From Bradyrhizobium agreste (lineage in GTDB: Bacteria; Pseudomonadota; Alphaproteobacteria; Rhizobiales; Xanthobacteraceae): a DNA stretch of 64,000 nucleotides. The notes under the pieces are model-generated. The model did not search any database. It was not told the origin of the DNA and was given only the letters and a program-made list of their open reading frames with translations. Position 1 is the stretch's first letter, and each line of letters begins with the position of its first letter. This document shows positions 16,040-24,977 of the stretch, piece after piece. Location: the NCBI RefSeq assembly GCF_016031625.1, contig NZ_JACCHP010000003.1, positions 62,001-126,000 of the forward strand, written 5' to 3'. Made by a program: the position numbers and the translations under genes.

Positions 16040-18943
16040 TCAGACGCGCGGGTCTGCCTTGCGAGCCGAAGGACGCGCCTCCTCCGCAGAGGCTACCCGT
16101 CGCAATTCGTCGAGCAGAGCCTTGGCGCGCCGGAACGGGATGGACTCAAGACCCTCTGAGAATTTTCCGAGCGTTCGGCCCAGTACCGCCGAAGCTTCTT
16201 CGTTTTGGTGCTTTCGACGCAAGAAATTTGCAAGGCTCTCGGCCGATCTAAGCTCCCAGCCAAGGGCCGCCTGTCGTTCGGAAACCTCGATCGATTCACG
16301 TAAGTGGGCCTCGGCAGAGCGAGAGTCGGGACCCTCCAATACGGCAAGGACGTCGCCGTGAATCCTCAGCGCATCCGGGAGCAACCAGAGAGCATCGGTC
16401 GCCTTTGTTCGCTCCAGGCACTCCGCCGACGCCAACAGTCCCTCTTCGGGGCGACCGTCAACAGCCAGGAGCTCCGCCAACCGCCCGAGGAATGGAATGG
16501 ACACATTGTCATATTGGGCGCCGCTTAGCTTCGAGAGCGCCTCCCGCAACAATCTTTCGGCGGGCTCGATCTCGCCTCTCAGGAAAAATAACCTGCCTTC
16601 GTAGCCGATCGAGGCAAATACATAGCTCTTGATGTTGTTGTCCTGGGCCACTTGCCTGAATCTCTGCAAAGCGCCGGCCGCCCGATCCAGGTCTTCAAGG
16701 CTCAGGAAGAGAGAAACCCCGCACCAACTGAGCGCCTGACAGATCGACGTCGGATTGCCGGTCTTTTCTGCCTCGGAATGTGCCGAAAGGCAGGCCAGAA
16801 CAGTTCGATCGAAGCGTCCCAGATTCCAATGGGACCGCGCCATCACGCACTGCGCATAGATCGAGTGGTTCAGACCCCAGCGGCCTATGTGCGACGCGTC
16901 ACTGTGAATTCGGAAGTATTCGTGCGCCTCGCGTGCGAGGTTCAGGGCCGTCGCATACTCCGCCCGGAAAAAGAGCGAGGCGCTCTTCACGCTCTTCGTC
17001 ATCGCCAGCGCCGCGGGCTCGCCGACGTCCGCCACGAGTCTCTCGATCTTTTTCGTTCCTTCCAACGCGCCCTTGAAGTCGCCGCGCCGGTGCAGGAAGA
17101 GCACTAGGCCCAGCCGGGCCCGAAGCTCCCATTGCGGATCACCGAGCTGCCCCGCCAGTTCGATCGATCTGTTCAGAGCTTCTCGCGACTGACTCGTCAT
17201 GCCCTCGGTGAACATCATCGCGAGTCCGAAGGCGGCCTTCAGGATCATCTCGCTTGGTTCGCTTTCGGCGGGGGCTTCGAGAGCCTCAATCGCTTTCGTC
17301 GTCCAGACGATGCACTCCGTCAGCAGCGAGTTCTCTAACCAAACCGGCACGGCTGCGGCCGTGAGCGCGATGCCTGCCTGCGGCTGGCCTCCCGGCGAGA
17401 ACGCCCAGTTCAGCATTCCGCGCACGTTATCGAGTTCCTGGACCGCGTCCCTGAGCGTTTGCACCCGCTTCGGTCCATCAGCGTACTTGCGCAGCATTTC
17501 GGTGAGGCAGGATGCGAGGCGGACGGCGAGTTCGTTCCGCTCCGACTCCTCGATCAGCTTCGCAAGCGCGAACGCTTTTGTGATCTCCAGCAGCCGAAAT
17601 CTCGCCCCCTCTGAGCCGATGTCGACGGAAACCAACGATTTGCAGACCAGATCCGCGATGATCGAGGCTGTGTCGGTCCCCTCTGTCGTTGGAATCACCG
17701 CGACGGCCGCCTCAAGCGTAAAGTTGCCGGCGAAAATTCCGAGGCAGCGCAGAACGTGTCGCTCGCGCTCGCTCAGCAGTTGGTAGCTCCACTCGAGCGC
17801 AGCCGCGATCGTGCGGTGTCGCGCTGGCGTGCCGCGGCGAGCGTCCGCAAGCAGGTGCATGCGGTCTTCGATCCTGGCGGCCAGTCCCTTGACACCGAAT
17901 GCGTCGACGCGCGCAGCGGCGACCTCGATCGCAAGCGGGTTGCCGTCCAGTTCTCGGCATATCTGAGCCGCAAAGGCGGCATTGGCATCGGTGAGTTCGA
18001 AATCATTGATGATGGCGGCCGCCCGTTCGACAAACAACTGAACCGCCGGGTAGGCCATTAGGTCCTTTGGGCTGAGGGACGTAGCCATCGGAGGCACTTC
18101 TAGGGGAGGAAGCCGGAAGACGTGCTCGCCTTCGATGCGCAGCGGCTCCCTGCTTGTGATCAGCGCCTTGATGTCGCCGGAGCTGCGCAGCAACTCACCG
18201 ATCGCGGCCGCCGCCCCGTCGATCAGATGCTCGCAATTGTCGAATACCAGAAGCAGGCTCTTGTAGCGTAGCGCAGCGGCGATGCCGGACAGCATGTCGC
18301 TCGAGCGGACGTCGATCGGGAGCGCGGACGCAATCACGCTCGCAATCAGTGAGGCATCCGCGATCGACCCGAGGTCGATCAGCCAAACGCCATCCCGAAA
18401 CTGCGACAACATCGTTTCCGCCAGTCGAAGCGCGGTCGATGTCTTTCCGACGCCCGGCGGCCCGACGATACTCAGGAGACGCCCGTCGGTCAGCTTTTGC
18501 TTCATTGACCGAAGCGCTTCCGATCGTCCGACTAGCCGGATCAGTTGTGCCGGTAGGTTGTGGGCTTCCGGTGACGCCGGCTGGTCGAGGGGCGGACGTT
18601 CCTTTTCGATCACTCTGATGGGTGCGACGAAACGGTATCCGCGTCCCGGACTATTTACGATGTACTGATTGGCGCTATCATCCTCCCCGAGCGCACGGCG
18701 CAGCGCCGCCACCTGGACGGTGAGGTTGGCTTCAACGACGAATGTATCGGGCCAAGCGATCTCGACGAGTTCGCGCTTGCTCACTAGTTCTCCCGCGCGC
18801 TCGAGGAGCGCGATCAGGATCTCGATGGCTTTGCCGCCAAGGCGAACCACGCGGTCGCCCTCGAGGAGCACCCGCTTGGAGGTGGAAAGGCGAAACGGTC
18901 CGAAGAGGAATGTGCGCCCTGGTCTTTCGTCGCGATCGGACAT
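16040..18943 (-). CDS. Large winged-helix / NB-ARC-like ATPase / TPR transcriptional regulator
   Basis: A 967-residue cytoplasmic regulator. Residues 12-108 are an OmpR-type winged helix (LLEGDRVVRLGGKAIEILIALL, then RGYRFVAPI). Residues about 135-420 are a STAND-type ATPase with Walker A GPPGVGKT at 161-168 and Walker B LLLVFDNCEHL ending near 240, plus the sensor TSREPL. Residues about 480-960 are helical repeats resembling TPRs. Such proteins bind a ligand through the repeats and switch by ATP-driven oligomerisation. The minus-strand isochorismatase and MFS genes lie 178 bases downstream and are likely targets. No signal peptide is seen. The start ATG is the first in frame and gives the usual short lead into the winged helix. 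Confidence 0.9.
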   Translation of the reverse strand: MSDRDERPGRTFLFGPFRLSTSKRVLLEGDRVVRLGGKAIEILIALLERAGELVSKRELVEIAWPDTFVVEANLTVQVAALRRALGEDDSANQYIVNSPGRGYRFVAPIRVIEKERPPLDQPASPEAHNLPAQLIRLVGRSEALRSMKQKLTDGRLLSIVGPPGVGKTSTALRLAETMLSQFRDGVWLIDLGSIADASLIASVIASALPIDVRSSDMLSGIAAALRYKSLLLVFDNCEHLIDGAAAAIGELLRSSGDIKALITSREPLRIEGEHVFRLPPLEVPPMATSLSPKDLMAYPAVQLFVERAAAIINDFELTDANAAFAAQICRELDGNPLAIEVAAARVDAFGVKGLAARIEDRMHLLADARRGTPARHRTIAAALEWSYQLLSERERHVLRCLGIFAGNFTLEAAVAVIPTTEGTDTASIIADLVCKSLVSVDIGSEGARFRLLEITKAFALAKLIEESERNELAVRLASCLTEMLRKYADGPKRVQTLRDAVQELDNVRGMLNWAFSPGGQPQAGIALTAAAVPVWLENSLLTECIVWTTKAIEALEAPAESEPSEMILKAAFGLAMMFTEGMTSQSREALNRSIELAGQLGDPQWELRARLGLVLFLHRRGDFKGALEGTKKIERLVADVGEPAALAMTKSVKSASLFFRAEYATALNLAREAHEYFRIHSDASHIGRWGLNHSIYAQCVMARSHWNLGRFDRTVLACLSAHSEAEKTGNPTSICQALSWCGVSLFLSLEDLDRAAGALQRFRQVAQDNNIKSYVFASIGYEGRLFFLRGEIEPAERLLREALSKLSGAQYDNVSIPFLGRLAELLAVDGRPEEGLLASAECLERTKATDALWLLPDALRIHGDVLAVLEGPDSRSAEAHLRESIEVSERQAALGWELRSAESLANFLRRKHQNEEASAVLGRTLGKFSEGLESIPFRRAKALLDELRRVASAEEARPSARKADPRV

Positions 18944-19033
18944 CCTTCAATCAGTCGTCGGCTTTTCGGAAGGCGCCTCCTTACGCCACCGGTGGGAGCG
19001 TGTCCATCCATCGAGGGCACTCGAAAAGGCGCA

Positions 19034-19456
19034 TCAGAGGTCGCGCTGAACCTGCACTGCAACCGCCTGTCGGCGCGCGATAATCGCGGTGATCGTGATG
19101 CGTTCGGCTTCGAGGGCGGACAGGGTCGCCAATTCCGCTGCGACCCCGGCCAGTTGCTCGATCATGTCGGCGCGGGCGTGAAGCTGCGCCGTCTGTCGCT
19201 TGGCTATCCAATTGGACAGCGTTTCGGGCGCGAGGGCAGTGTCGCGTTCGATGCCGGCCTGCAGCGTGTCACGGAGCTTTGCTGCGCGCTCGGAAAACTC
19301 CTTCGTGAGAGCGTGCATTCCTTCCAACCGGGCCGCGAGTTCCGCATCGTTGGCGTTGGCGTCCCCCGCGAACAGTCTGTTGATGTTGTCAAGGCTTGCC
19401 TGCAGGCGAAACAGCTGGAGACGCAAATCTTCGCCAAATTGTGTCAGGTTCTTCAT
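19034..19456 (-). CDS. Hypothetical helical protein
   Basis: About 140 residues from the ATG at 19456 (MKNLTQFGED). I do not recognise a family. The sequence is almost wholly alpha-helical, rich in Ala, Glu, Arg and Leu with heptad-like spacing, and low in Cys, Trp and Pro, so a coiled-coil or helical-bundle protein is likely. It lies 90 bases upstream of the large regulator on the same strand. Amino-acid composition and third-position GC look coding. Its function and even its reality need support from homologues. Confidence 0.5.
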   Translation of the reverse strand: MKNLTQFGEDLRLQLFRLQASLDNINRLFAGDANANDAELAARLEGMHALTKEFSERAAKLRDTLQAGIERDTALAPETLSNWIAKRQTAQLHARADMIEQLAGVAAELATLSALEAERITITAIIARRQAVAVQVQRDL

Positions 19457-19779
19457 CGCATCCGCGTCCTTCGAGCACGCCACACCCTTTCGCGAGGACT
19501 GTTCGAAGCCAAGTAAAATGTTCCAAAAATGCCAGCCGGGACCGCCACTTTATCCGGCATATCCGTCCGAGAAATTTTGGAACGATTTATTTCCCTGGCG
19601 CCGGTCCGACGAATAACGATCCCAGAACCTGAAGATGAGAGAACCAGAATGCCTACGATCAGGACTGCCGAGTTCGGGCTGCGCTCGTTGGTTTACATAT
19701 CGAGGTATAGTCCCAGGGGTGGACCCGCCTTACTATCATTGTCGGTGCCGCGTCGTTCGCCTGGAGGATTGTGTCGCTC
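19457..19779. other. Intergenic region upstream of the AraC gene
   Basis: This is about 320 bases between divergent genes. A GGAGG at 19763-19767 is the likely ribosome site of the AraC gene. No other gene, clear operator or repeat was seen. Confidence 0.5.
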
Positions 19780-20712
19780 ATGACCGCCCCGCACGACCAG
19801 TCCCCGGCGCCGTCGGCTTTGCAGAACCACGCAGACCTGTGGAACCGTCCGTTCGTCCCGAAGCGGGAAGGCACCACGGTGAAAAGCCTCCGTTCTCGAT
19901 CCTGGAACGGGGTCGCCGTCAGCGTGACCGAACTTGCCTGCACCAGGTCATACTGCGCAGAGCTGTCTTACGATTGCGCCCGGCTGTCGATAATGCTCGA
20001 CCTTGGCGGCAATCTTCCGGAATTGCGCAGCGATAAGCGTCGGCGCGGCCCGGATCCGGCGAATACCATCCACAACATGAACTTTGCGCCCGCGAAGATG
20101 GAAACGTGGGCAATCTGGAACGAGACGCGCTACATGCGTCACATTTCCTTCACGTTCGCAGATGACGCTCTCAAGCAGTTGGTGAACGAGGACGTGAGCC
20201 CGTCCGCATTCGCTCCGCGTCTGTTGTTCCACGATCCCGCCCTTTTCCATATCGCAAAGATTTTCGAAGCCGAAGTCAATCGGGAAGAAGACACTCCGCG
20301 GCTGTACGGAGACAGTTTGTCGGTGGCGCTGCTCCTGCGCCTTGCGGCCTTGGGGAAGGCGTACCCAACGCCGGCCAGGGGTGGGCTGCCGCCCCGGCGT
20401 CTGCGGATGGTCACCGATTATCTGCGAGAGCATCTTGCGCACAATGTCGGTTTGCTCGAACTCGCGAACATCGCTCAGCTATCGCGGTCGCATTTCTGCC
20501 GGGCTTTCCGAATGTCCACGGGTCAGTCGCCTCACCAATGGCTGCTTATCGCGCGCATAGAGAAGGCGAAGGAGATGCTGGTGTCAGGTCAGTTTCCGAT
20601 CGCGGAAGTAGCGGCCCTCACCGGATTCGCCGATCAGGCCCATCTGAGCCGGCATTTCAGCCGGATAGTCGGTTGTAGCCCTAGTGCGTGGCGCCGCCAG
20701 GCAGCGCCTTAG
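19780..20712 (+). CDS. AraC-family transcriptional regulator
   Basis: A 310-residue regulator. The C-terminal 100 residues hold two helix-turn-helix units: LLELANIAQLSRSHFCRAFR and the second with EVAALTGFADQAHLSRHFSR. The N-terminal about 190 residues form an effector domain without an obvious named fold. The ATG at 19780 is chosen. A GTG nine bases earlier is closer than usual to the GGAGG, so either start is possible. It is followed by a convergent gene and then by the isochorismatase-XapX-amidohydrolase operon on the same strand. It is the nearest candidate activator for that operon, which is inference from position. Confidence 0.9.
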   Translation: MTAPHDQSPAPSALQNHADLWNRPFVPKREGTTVKSLRSRSWNGVAVSVTELACTRSYCAELSYDCARLSIMLDLGGNLPELRSDKRRRGPDPANTIHNMNFAPAKMETWAIWNETRYMRHISFTFADDALKQLVNEDVSPSAFAPRLLFHDPALFHIAKIFEAEVNREEDTPRLYGDSLSVALLLRLAALGKAYPTPARGGLPPRRLRMVTDYLREHLAHNVGLLELANIAQLSRSHFCRAFRMSTGQSPHQWLLIARIEKAKEMLVSGQFPIAEVAALTGFADQAHLSRHFSRIVGCSPSAWRRQAAP

Positions 20713-20763
20713 TCCAGACCATTTGGCGTCAGCGATCCCTTCGAAGCCACGCTCAGGAGCACA

Positions 20764-21414
20764 TCAGCGGAAGAGGGCCGAAAGGAAGATCCGGGCCATG
20801 AGTTCGTCCCGCTTGCGGATAACTCGGCTGCGCGGCACCCGCTCGCAAATCACGCGAGCTCCCGCTTCCACCAGGCATTTCTCGATCTGGAGCGCGGTTT
20901 CGTTTGCTGATCCAGCGCCCTTTGGCGTGGTCAGCAGCACGTCAACCCCGGCAAGGTTCGCAGCCGGCGAACGCATGATGTGAGTCGGATTGATGATGAT
21001 GGCAGCGCTGATCGCATCTGCATGGCACGCGATCAGATCAAGCGCGGCGTCCGCTCCTTCGGCATGACCGACGACGATCAGCGGCACCAGCGTGAGCTTG
21101 TGCGCATGCAGCGCATTCCGAATCGCCAGAGCCAGACCATCTGCAAAATCTCTCGATAAGGTTTTGCCGTTGCCGGTGAACTGCGGGGTCGACACTGCCA
21201 GAATTCCCGAGCCGACGCTGACGGATCTGCAGAAATCCAAGAAGCCAAAGGGACTGGCCGCCCGACCCGGGATGGCCAGCAACAAAGGCGCACTCTCGTC
21301 CCTGCCAGGATGGAATCTGCAGCTTGTTACCAATCGCTCCAAAGGCACGCCTCTCGCGTAATTCGACGTCGTCCGGCGCCGGGACGATCGCCTGCGTCTC
21401 GCACAAATGGCCAC
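20764..21414 (-). CDS. Alpha/beta-hydrolase-like protein lacking the nucleophile serine
   Basis: Up to 216 residues. Residues 42-200 follow an alpha/beta-hydrolase plan: APLLLAIPG as the oxyanion strand, LVPLIVVGHAEGADAALDLIA as the elbow strand and helix, and SAAIIINPTH and GVDVLLTTPKG as later strands. The elbow is G116-H-A-E-G120, so the usual nucleophile serine is alanine. If the reading is right, the protein is a non-catalytic relative or has decayed. The first 28 residues are arginine-rich and probably not translated; no start with a good ribosome site is evident. It is convergent with the AraC gene. Confidence 0.5.
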   Translation of the reverse strand: MAICARRRRSSRRRTTSNYARGVPLERLVTSCRFHPGRDESAPLLLAIPGRAASPFGFLDFCRSVSVGSGILAVSTPQFTGNGKTLSRDFADGLALAIRNALHAHKLTLVPLIVVGHAEGADAALDLIACHADAISAAIIINPTHIMRSPAANLAGVDVLLTTPKGAGSANETALQIEKCLVEAGARVICERVPRSRVIRKRDELMARIFLSALFR

Positions 21415-21731
21415 ATCTAGTGTGCGATATTTTGCCGTCGCTGTATCGCGGAAATTGCGAAAGACAGCAGAACATGAGCCGTTTGTTCAAAATGCGCTTC
21501 GTTCGGCAACGACCGCCGAAGGCATCCGTAATATCACTTGGCTTCAAGAGCATGCACCCTTGTCGGAGGGTGACCGCAGCGAAGTTGCACATGTGTTTTC
21601 GAGAGCAAGCATACGCCGTTCGCGGCGATCTGCATGGACGGCTCGGGCGCACCCGGTGTCGTCGCATCGCATCACACTCAGTTTCCACCAGCCCGCTCGC
21701 ATGAGCGATTCATCACCTGAAGGAGATCAAA
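21415..21731. other. Promoter region of the isochorismatase-XapX-amidohydrolase operon
   Basis: This is about 317 bases without a credible gene. An excellent GAAGGAGAT ribosome site ends seven bases before the ATG at 21732. The operon promoter and any AraC site should be here, but I could not define them by eye. Confidence 0.5.
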
Positions 21732-22376
21732 ATGTCGAAACTCGAAATGCTCACGCCCGAGAACAGCGCGATCGCTCTAATCGACTACCAGCCCGCGATG
21801 TATCAGGGCGTCCAGTCGCATGATCGCCTGGTCGTATTCAACAACATCCAAATCCTCGCCAAGGCTGCGAAGCTGTTCAAGATCCCGACCGTGTTGACGA
21901 CGGTCGCCAAGGACTCGTTCTCGGGTCCTTTCATGCCCGAGGTCACCGAACTCTTCCCGAAGCACGACATCATCGACCGCACGTCGATGAATTCCTGGCT
22001 CGACGCCAACTTCCGCAAGGCGGTGGCCGCGACTGGGCGCAAGAAGTTCGTGATCGCAGGCCTCTGGACGGAAGCCTGCGTGATGTTCCCGACGCTCGAC
22101 ATGCTAAAGGAAGGATACGAAATCTACATTCCGGCTGATGCGTGCGGCGACCTCTCGGTGGAGGCGCACAACCGCTCGATGGAACGTGCGATCCAGGCCG
22201 GAGCCGTTCCGATCACGTCGGCGCAGTACGCATTCGAACTGCAGCAGGACTGGGCTCGCGCCGAAACTTACGACGGCATGATGGACATCCTGCGGGCCCA
22301 TTCGCCCTACGGCATTCAGGTCCGCTTCTCGAAGTGGGCGCTCGGCGAACACGCATCGGAGGCGGGACCGAGGTAA
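21732..22376 (+). CDS. Isochorismatase-family hydrolase, YcaC-like (copy 2)
   Basis: A 214-residue cytoplasmic hydrolase. Asp18 (ALIDYQ) and Cys116 (GLWTEACVMF) are the catalytic pair. The segments KDSFSGPFMPE, DRTSMNSWLD and WARAETYDGMMDI are YcaC-type. The gene opens a seven-gene operon and has the strongest ribosome site in the area. Related YcaC proteins are often encoded beside XapX and amidohydrolase genes, a pairing I recognise but whose substrate is not established. A role in hydrolysing an amide or imine together with the amidohydrolase two genes on is plausible. Confidence 0.9.
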   Translation: MSKLEMLTPENSAIALIDYQPAMYQGVQSHDRLVVFNNIQILAKAAKLFKIPTVLTTVAKDSFSGPFMPEVTELFPKHDIIDRTSMNSWLDANFRKAVAATGRKKFVIAGLWTEACVMFPTLDMLKEGYEIYIPADACGDLSVEAHNRSMERAIQAGAVPITSAQYAFELQQDWARAETYDGMMDILRAHSPYGIQVRFSKWALGEHASEAGPR

Positions 22377-22391
22377 GGTCCCGGCTTGCTC

Positions 22392-22676
22392 ATGAAGATC
22401 TATCTCCTGTCGCTCGGCGCGGGTGTTCTCGTCGGGGTGATCTACAGTCTCCTCAACGTGCGCTCGCCCGCGCCCCCTCTGGTGGCTCTGGTCGGACTGC
22501 TCGGCATCCTCGCCGGCGAGCAGATTGTTCCGGTCGCCAAGCAGATGGTTGCGGGTCACGGCCTTGCCGCCGCATGGCGGCAGGCCAAGTGCGCGCCTCA
22601 CATGTTCGGCATGCTGCCCGGGCGGCATGCCGACGAGGCCAAGGAAACCACTAACGTTGCGGAGAAAGCATCATGA
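22392..22676 (+). CDS. XapX-domain (DUF1427) small membrane protein
   Basis: A 94-residue protein with two predicted membrane helices: residues 3-22 (YLLSLGAGVLVGVIYSLL) and 27-48. It matches the XapX pattern in which RSPAPP links the helices and GEQ closes the second. The C-terminal about 45 residues are soluble. XapX proteins are named from a xanthosine-utilisation locus, but no activity is known. The ATG at 22392 is used because the upstream TTG lacks a ribosome site. The stop overlaps the next ATG by four bases, so translation is coupled to the amidohydrolase. Confidence 0.85.
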   Translation: MKIYLLSLGAGVLVGVIYSLLNVRSPAPPLVALVGLLGILAGEQIVPVAKQMVAGHGLAAAWRQAKCAPHMFGMLPGRHADEAKETTNVAEKAS

Positions 22677-24550
22677 ACGCTCCTGATACGATCTTCCACC
22701 GCGGCCTCCTCACGACGTTTGACCGCTCCAACCCGACCGCAAGCGCGGTCGCCATCAAGGATGGCGTCTTCACTGCGGTCGGCCACGACAGCGAGGTCAT
22801 GAAGCTGGCCGGGCCTTCGACCAAGATCATCGATCTGAAAGGGCGCCGCGTCCTGCCGGGGCTGATCGACAATCACCTCCACATCATCCGCGGCGGGCTC
22901 AACTTCAACATGGAACTGCGCTGGGATGGCGTGTGGTCGCTCGCCGACGCAATGGCCATGTTGAAGAAGCAGGTCGCCATCACGCCGCCGCCGCAATGGG
23001 TACGCGTCGTCGGTGGCTTCACCGAACACCAGTTTGCCGAGAAGCGCTTGCCGACCATCGACGAGCTCAACGCGGTCGCGCCGGACACGCCGGTCTTCAT
23101 CCTGCATCTGTACGATCGCGCCATCCTGAACGGCGCCGCGCTACGCGCCGTCGGCTACACCAAGGACACGCCGGAGCCGCCGGGCGGCGAGATCATGCGC
23201 GATGCGCAAGGCAATCCGACCGGTCTGCTGCTCGCCAAGCCCAACGCCAACATCCTCTACGCGACGCTGGCGAAGGGTCCGAAGCTGCCGTTCGAATACC
23301 AGGTCAATTCGACCCGCCACTTCATGCGCGAACTGAATCGGCTGGGAGTGACGGGCGCCATCGACGCCGGCGGCGGCTTCCAGAATTATCCGGAGGACTA
23401 TGCCGTCATCCAGAAGCTCTCCGATGAGGGACAGCTTACGATCCGGCTCGCCTACAATCTGTTCACCCAGAAGCCGAAGGGGGAGAAGCAGGATTTCCTG
23501 AACTGGACCCAGACATCGAAGTACAAGCAGGGCACGGACTACTTCCGGCATAACGGGGCCGGCGAGATGCTGGTGTTCTCGGCGGCCGACTTCGAGGACT
23601 TCCGCGTGCCACGTCCGGACATGCCGCCGGAGATGGAGGGCGAACTCGAGGAGGTCGTCCGTATCCTGGCTCAGAACAAGTGGCCATGGCGGCTGCATGC
23701 GACCTACGATGAAACCATCTCGCGCGCGCTCGACGTGTTCGAGAAGGTCAACCAGGAGATCCCGCTGGATGGGTTGCACTGGTTCTTCGATCACGCCGAG
23801 ACGATCTCCGACGCATCGATCGACCGTATCGCTGCGCTCGGCGGCGGTATCGCCGTGCAGCACCGCATGGCCTACCAGGGTGAGTATTTCGTCGAGCGCT
23901 ACGGCTACGGCGCCGCCGAGGCGACGCCCCCGGTGAAGAAGATCATCGACAAAGGAGTGAAAATTTCTGCGGGCACAGACGCGACGAGGGTCGCCTCCTA
24001 CAACCCCTGGGTCTCGCTGGCCTGGCTGGTGACAGGCATGACGGTCGGCGGGCTCCGGCTATACCCGCAGCGCAACTGCCTCGACCGCGAGACAGCGCTC
24101 AGGATGTGGACGGAGAACGTCACCTGGTTCTCGAACGAAGAGGGCAAGAAGGGGCGGATCGCAGTCGGGCAGTTGGCCGATCTGATCGTTCCCGACCGGG
24201 ACTTCTTCTCCTGCGCCGAAAGCGAGATCGCCGATACGACGAGCGACCTCACGGTGGTGGGCGGACGCATTGTCTACGGTGCCGGCGATTTCAAGTCGCT
24301 CGATGACACGCCGCCTCCGCCGGCGATGCCGGACTGGTCGCCCGTACGCAGCTTCGGCGGGTACGGCAACTGGGTAGGTTCAGACGGAAAAGCCGCCGCG
24401 ATCAGAGCCCACGCGATGCAGTCGTGCAGCTGCACTAACCTCTGTGGTGTGCATGGTCACAACCACGCACGTGCTTGGGCGGGCAAGCTGCCAGTGTCGG
24501 ATCTCAAGAGCTTCTGGGGGGCGCTCGGCTGTGCCTGCTGGGCGGTGTAA
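22673..24550 (+). CDS. Amidohydrolase of the YtcJ type with a Cys/His-rich tail
   Basis: A 625-residue metal-dependent hydrolase of the amidohydrolase_3 branch. The first two metal ligands are His68 and His70 (IDNHLHII). Further candidate ligands are in the FDHAE segment (residues about 370), and the barrel closes with SAGTDATRVASYNPW. A VGQLADLIVPDRDFF strand completes the beta-sandwich. The last about 45 residues (from MQSCSCTNLCGVHGHNH) form an unusual Cys/His-rich extension with CACW near the end, perhaps a second metal site. The sequence shows no signal peptide, so the protein is cytoplasmic. The substrate is unknown. It is translationally coupled to XapX and followed within two bases by doxX. 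Confidence 0.88.
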   Translation: MNAPDTIFHRGLLTTFDRSNPTASAVAIKDGVFTAVGHDSEVMKLAGPSTKIIDLKGRRVLPGLIDNHLHIIRGGLNFNMELRWDGVWSLADAMAMLKKQVAITPPPQWVRVVGGFTEHQFAEKRLPTIDELNAVAPDTPVFILHLYDRAILNGAALRAVGYTKDTPEPPGGEIMRDAQGNPTGLLLAKPNANILYATLAKGPKLPFEYQVNSTRHFMRELNRLGVTGAIDAGGGFQNYPEDYAVIQKLSDEGQLTIRLAYNLFTQKPKGEKQDFLNWTQTSKYKQGTDYFRHNGAGEMLVFSAADFEDFRVPRPDMPPEMEGELEEVVRILAQNKWPWRLHATYDETISRALDVFEKVNQEIPLDGLHWFFDHAETISDASIDRIAALGGGIAVQHRMAYQGEYFVERYGYGAAEATPPVKKIIDKGVKISAGTDATRVASYNPWVSLAWLVTGMTVGGLRLYPQRNCLDRETALRMWTENVTWFSNEEGKKGRIAVGQLADLIVPDRDFFSCAESEIADTTSDLTVVGGRIVYGAGDFKSLDDTPPPPAMPDWSPVRSFGGYGNWVGSDGKAAAIRAHAMQSCSCTNLCGVHGHNHARAWAGKLPVSDLKSFWGALGCACWAV

Positions 24551-24551
24551 G

Positions 24552-24977
24552 ATGCGGGCGAACCGCGACACCCCAGGCTGGATAGCGGCCATACTGTCAT
24601 GGCCGCTGCTGCTGCCGATTTCGAAGGTCGCGCTGGTCTCGGCCTTCCTGATCGGCGGAATCCAGAAGCTTGTCGATTTCCCCGCAGCGGTCGCGGAGCA
24701 GGCGCATTTTGGCCTCCAGCCAGCCTGGCTGTGGGCCGCCGCGGCCATCATCGTCGAACTCGGCGGCTCCGCGCTGGTGATCTTCGGCCGGTTGGTATGG
24801 CTTGGCGCGGGAGGACTTGGCGTCCTGACCGCAGTCGCCATGCTCACCGCGAACGATTTCTGGGCCAAGACCGGCCATGACCGCTTCCTGGCCATCAACG
24901 CCTTCTTCGAGCATCTCGGCCTGATCGCGGGCCTGATGCTCGTCTCCATCCTGTCCCTGCGCAAGCAGGACGCATGA
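24552..24977 (+). CDS. DoxX-family membrane protein
   Basis: A 141-residue protein with four predicted membrane helices, starting at the ATG one base after the amidohydrolase stop. The DoxX pattern is clear: RANRD...WP cytosolic start, AFLIGGIQKLVDFPA after helix 1, a glutamate in helix 3 (IVELGGSALVIFG) and a FFEHLGLIAGLM final helix. DoxX proteins are inner-membrane proteins loosely linked to redox or sulfur metabolism. Here one presumably supports the oxidoreduction or transport step of this operon. Its stop overlaps the next ATG by four bases. Confidence 0.85.
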   Translation: MRANRDTPGWIAAILSWPLLLPISKVALVSAFLIGGIQKLVDFPAAVAEQAHFGLQPAWLWAAAAIIVELGGSALVIFGRLVWLGAGGLGVLTAVAMLTANDFWAKTGHDRFLAINAFFEHLGLIAGLMLVSILSLRKQDA

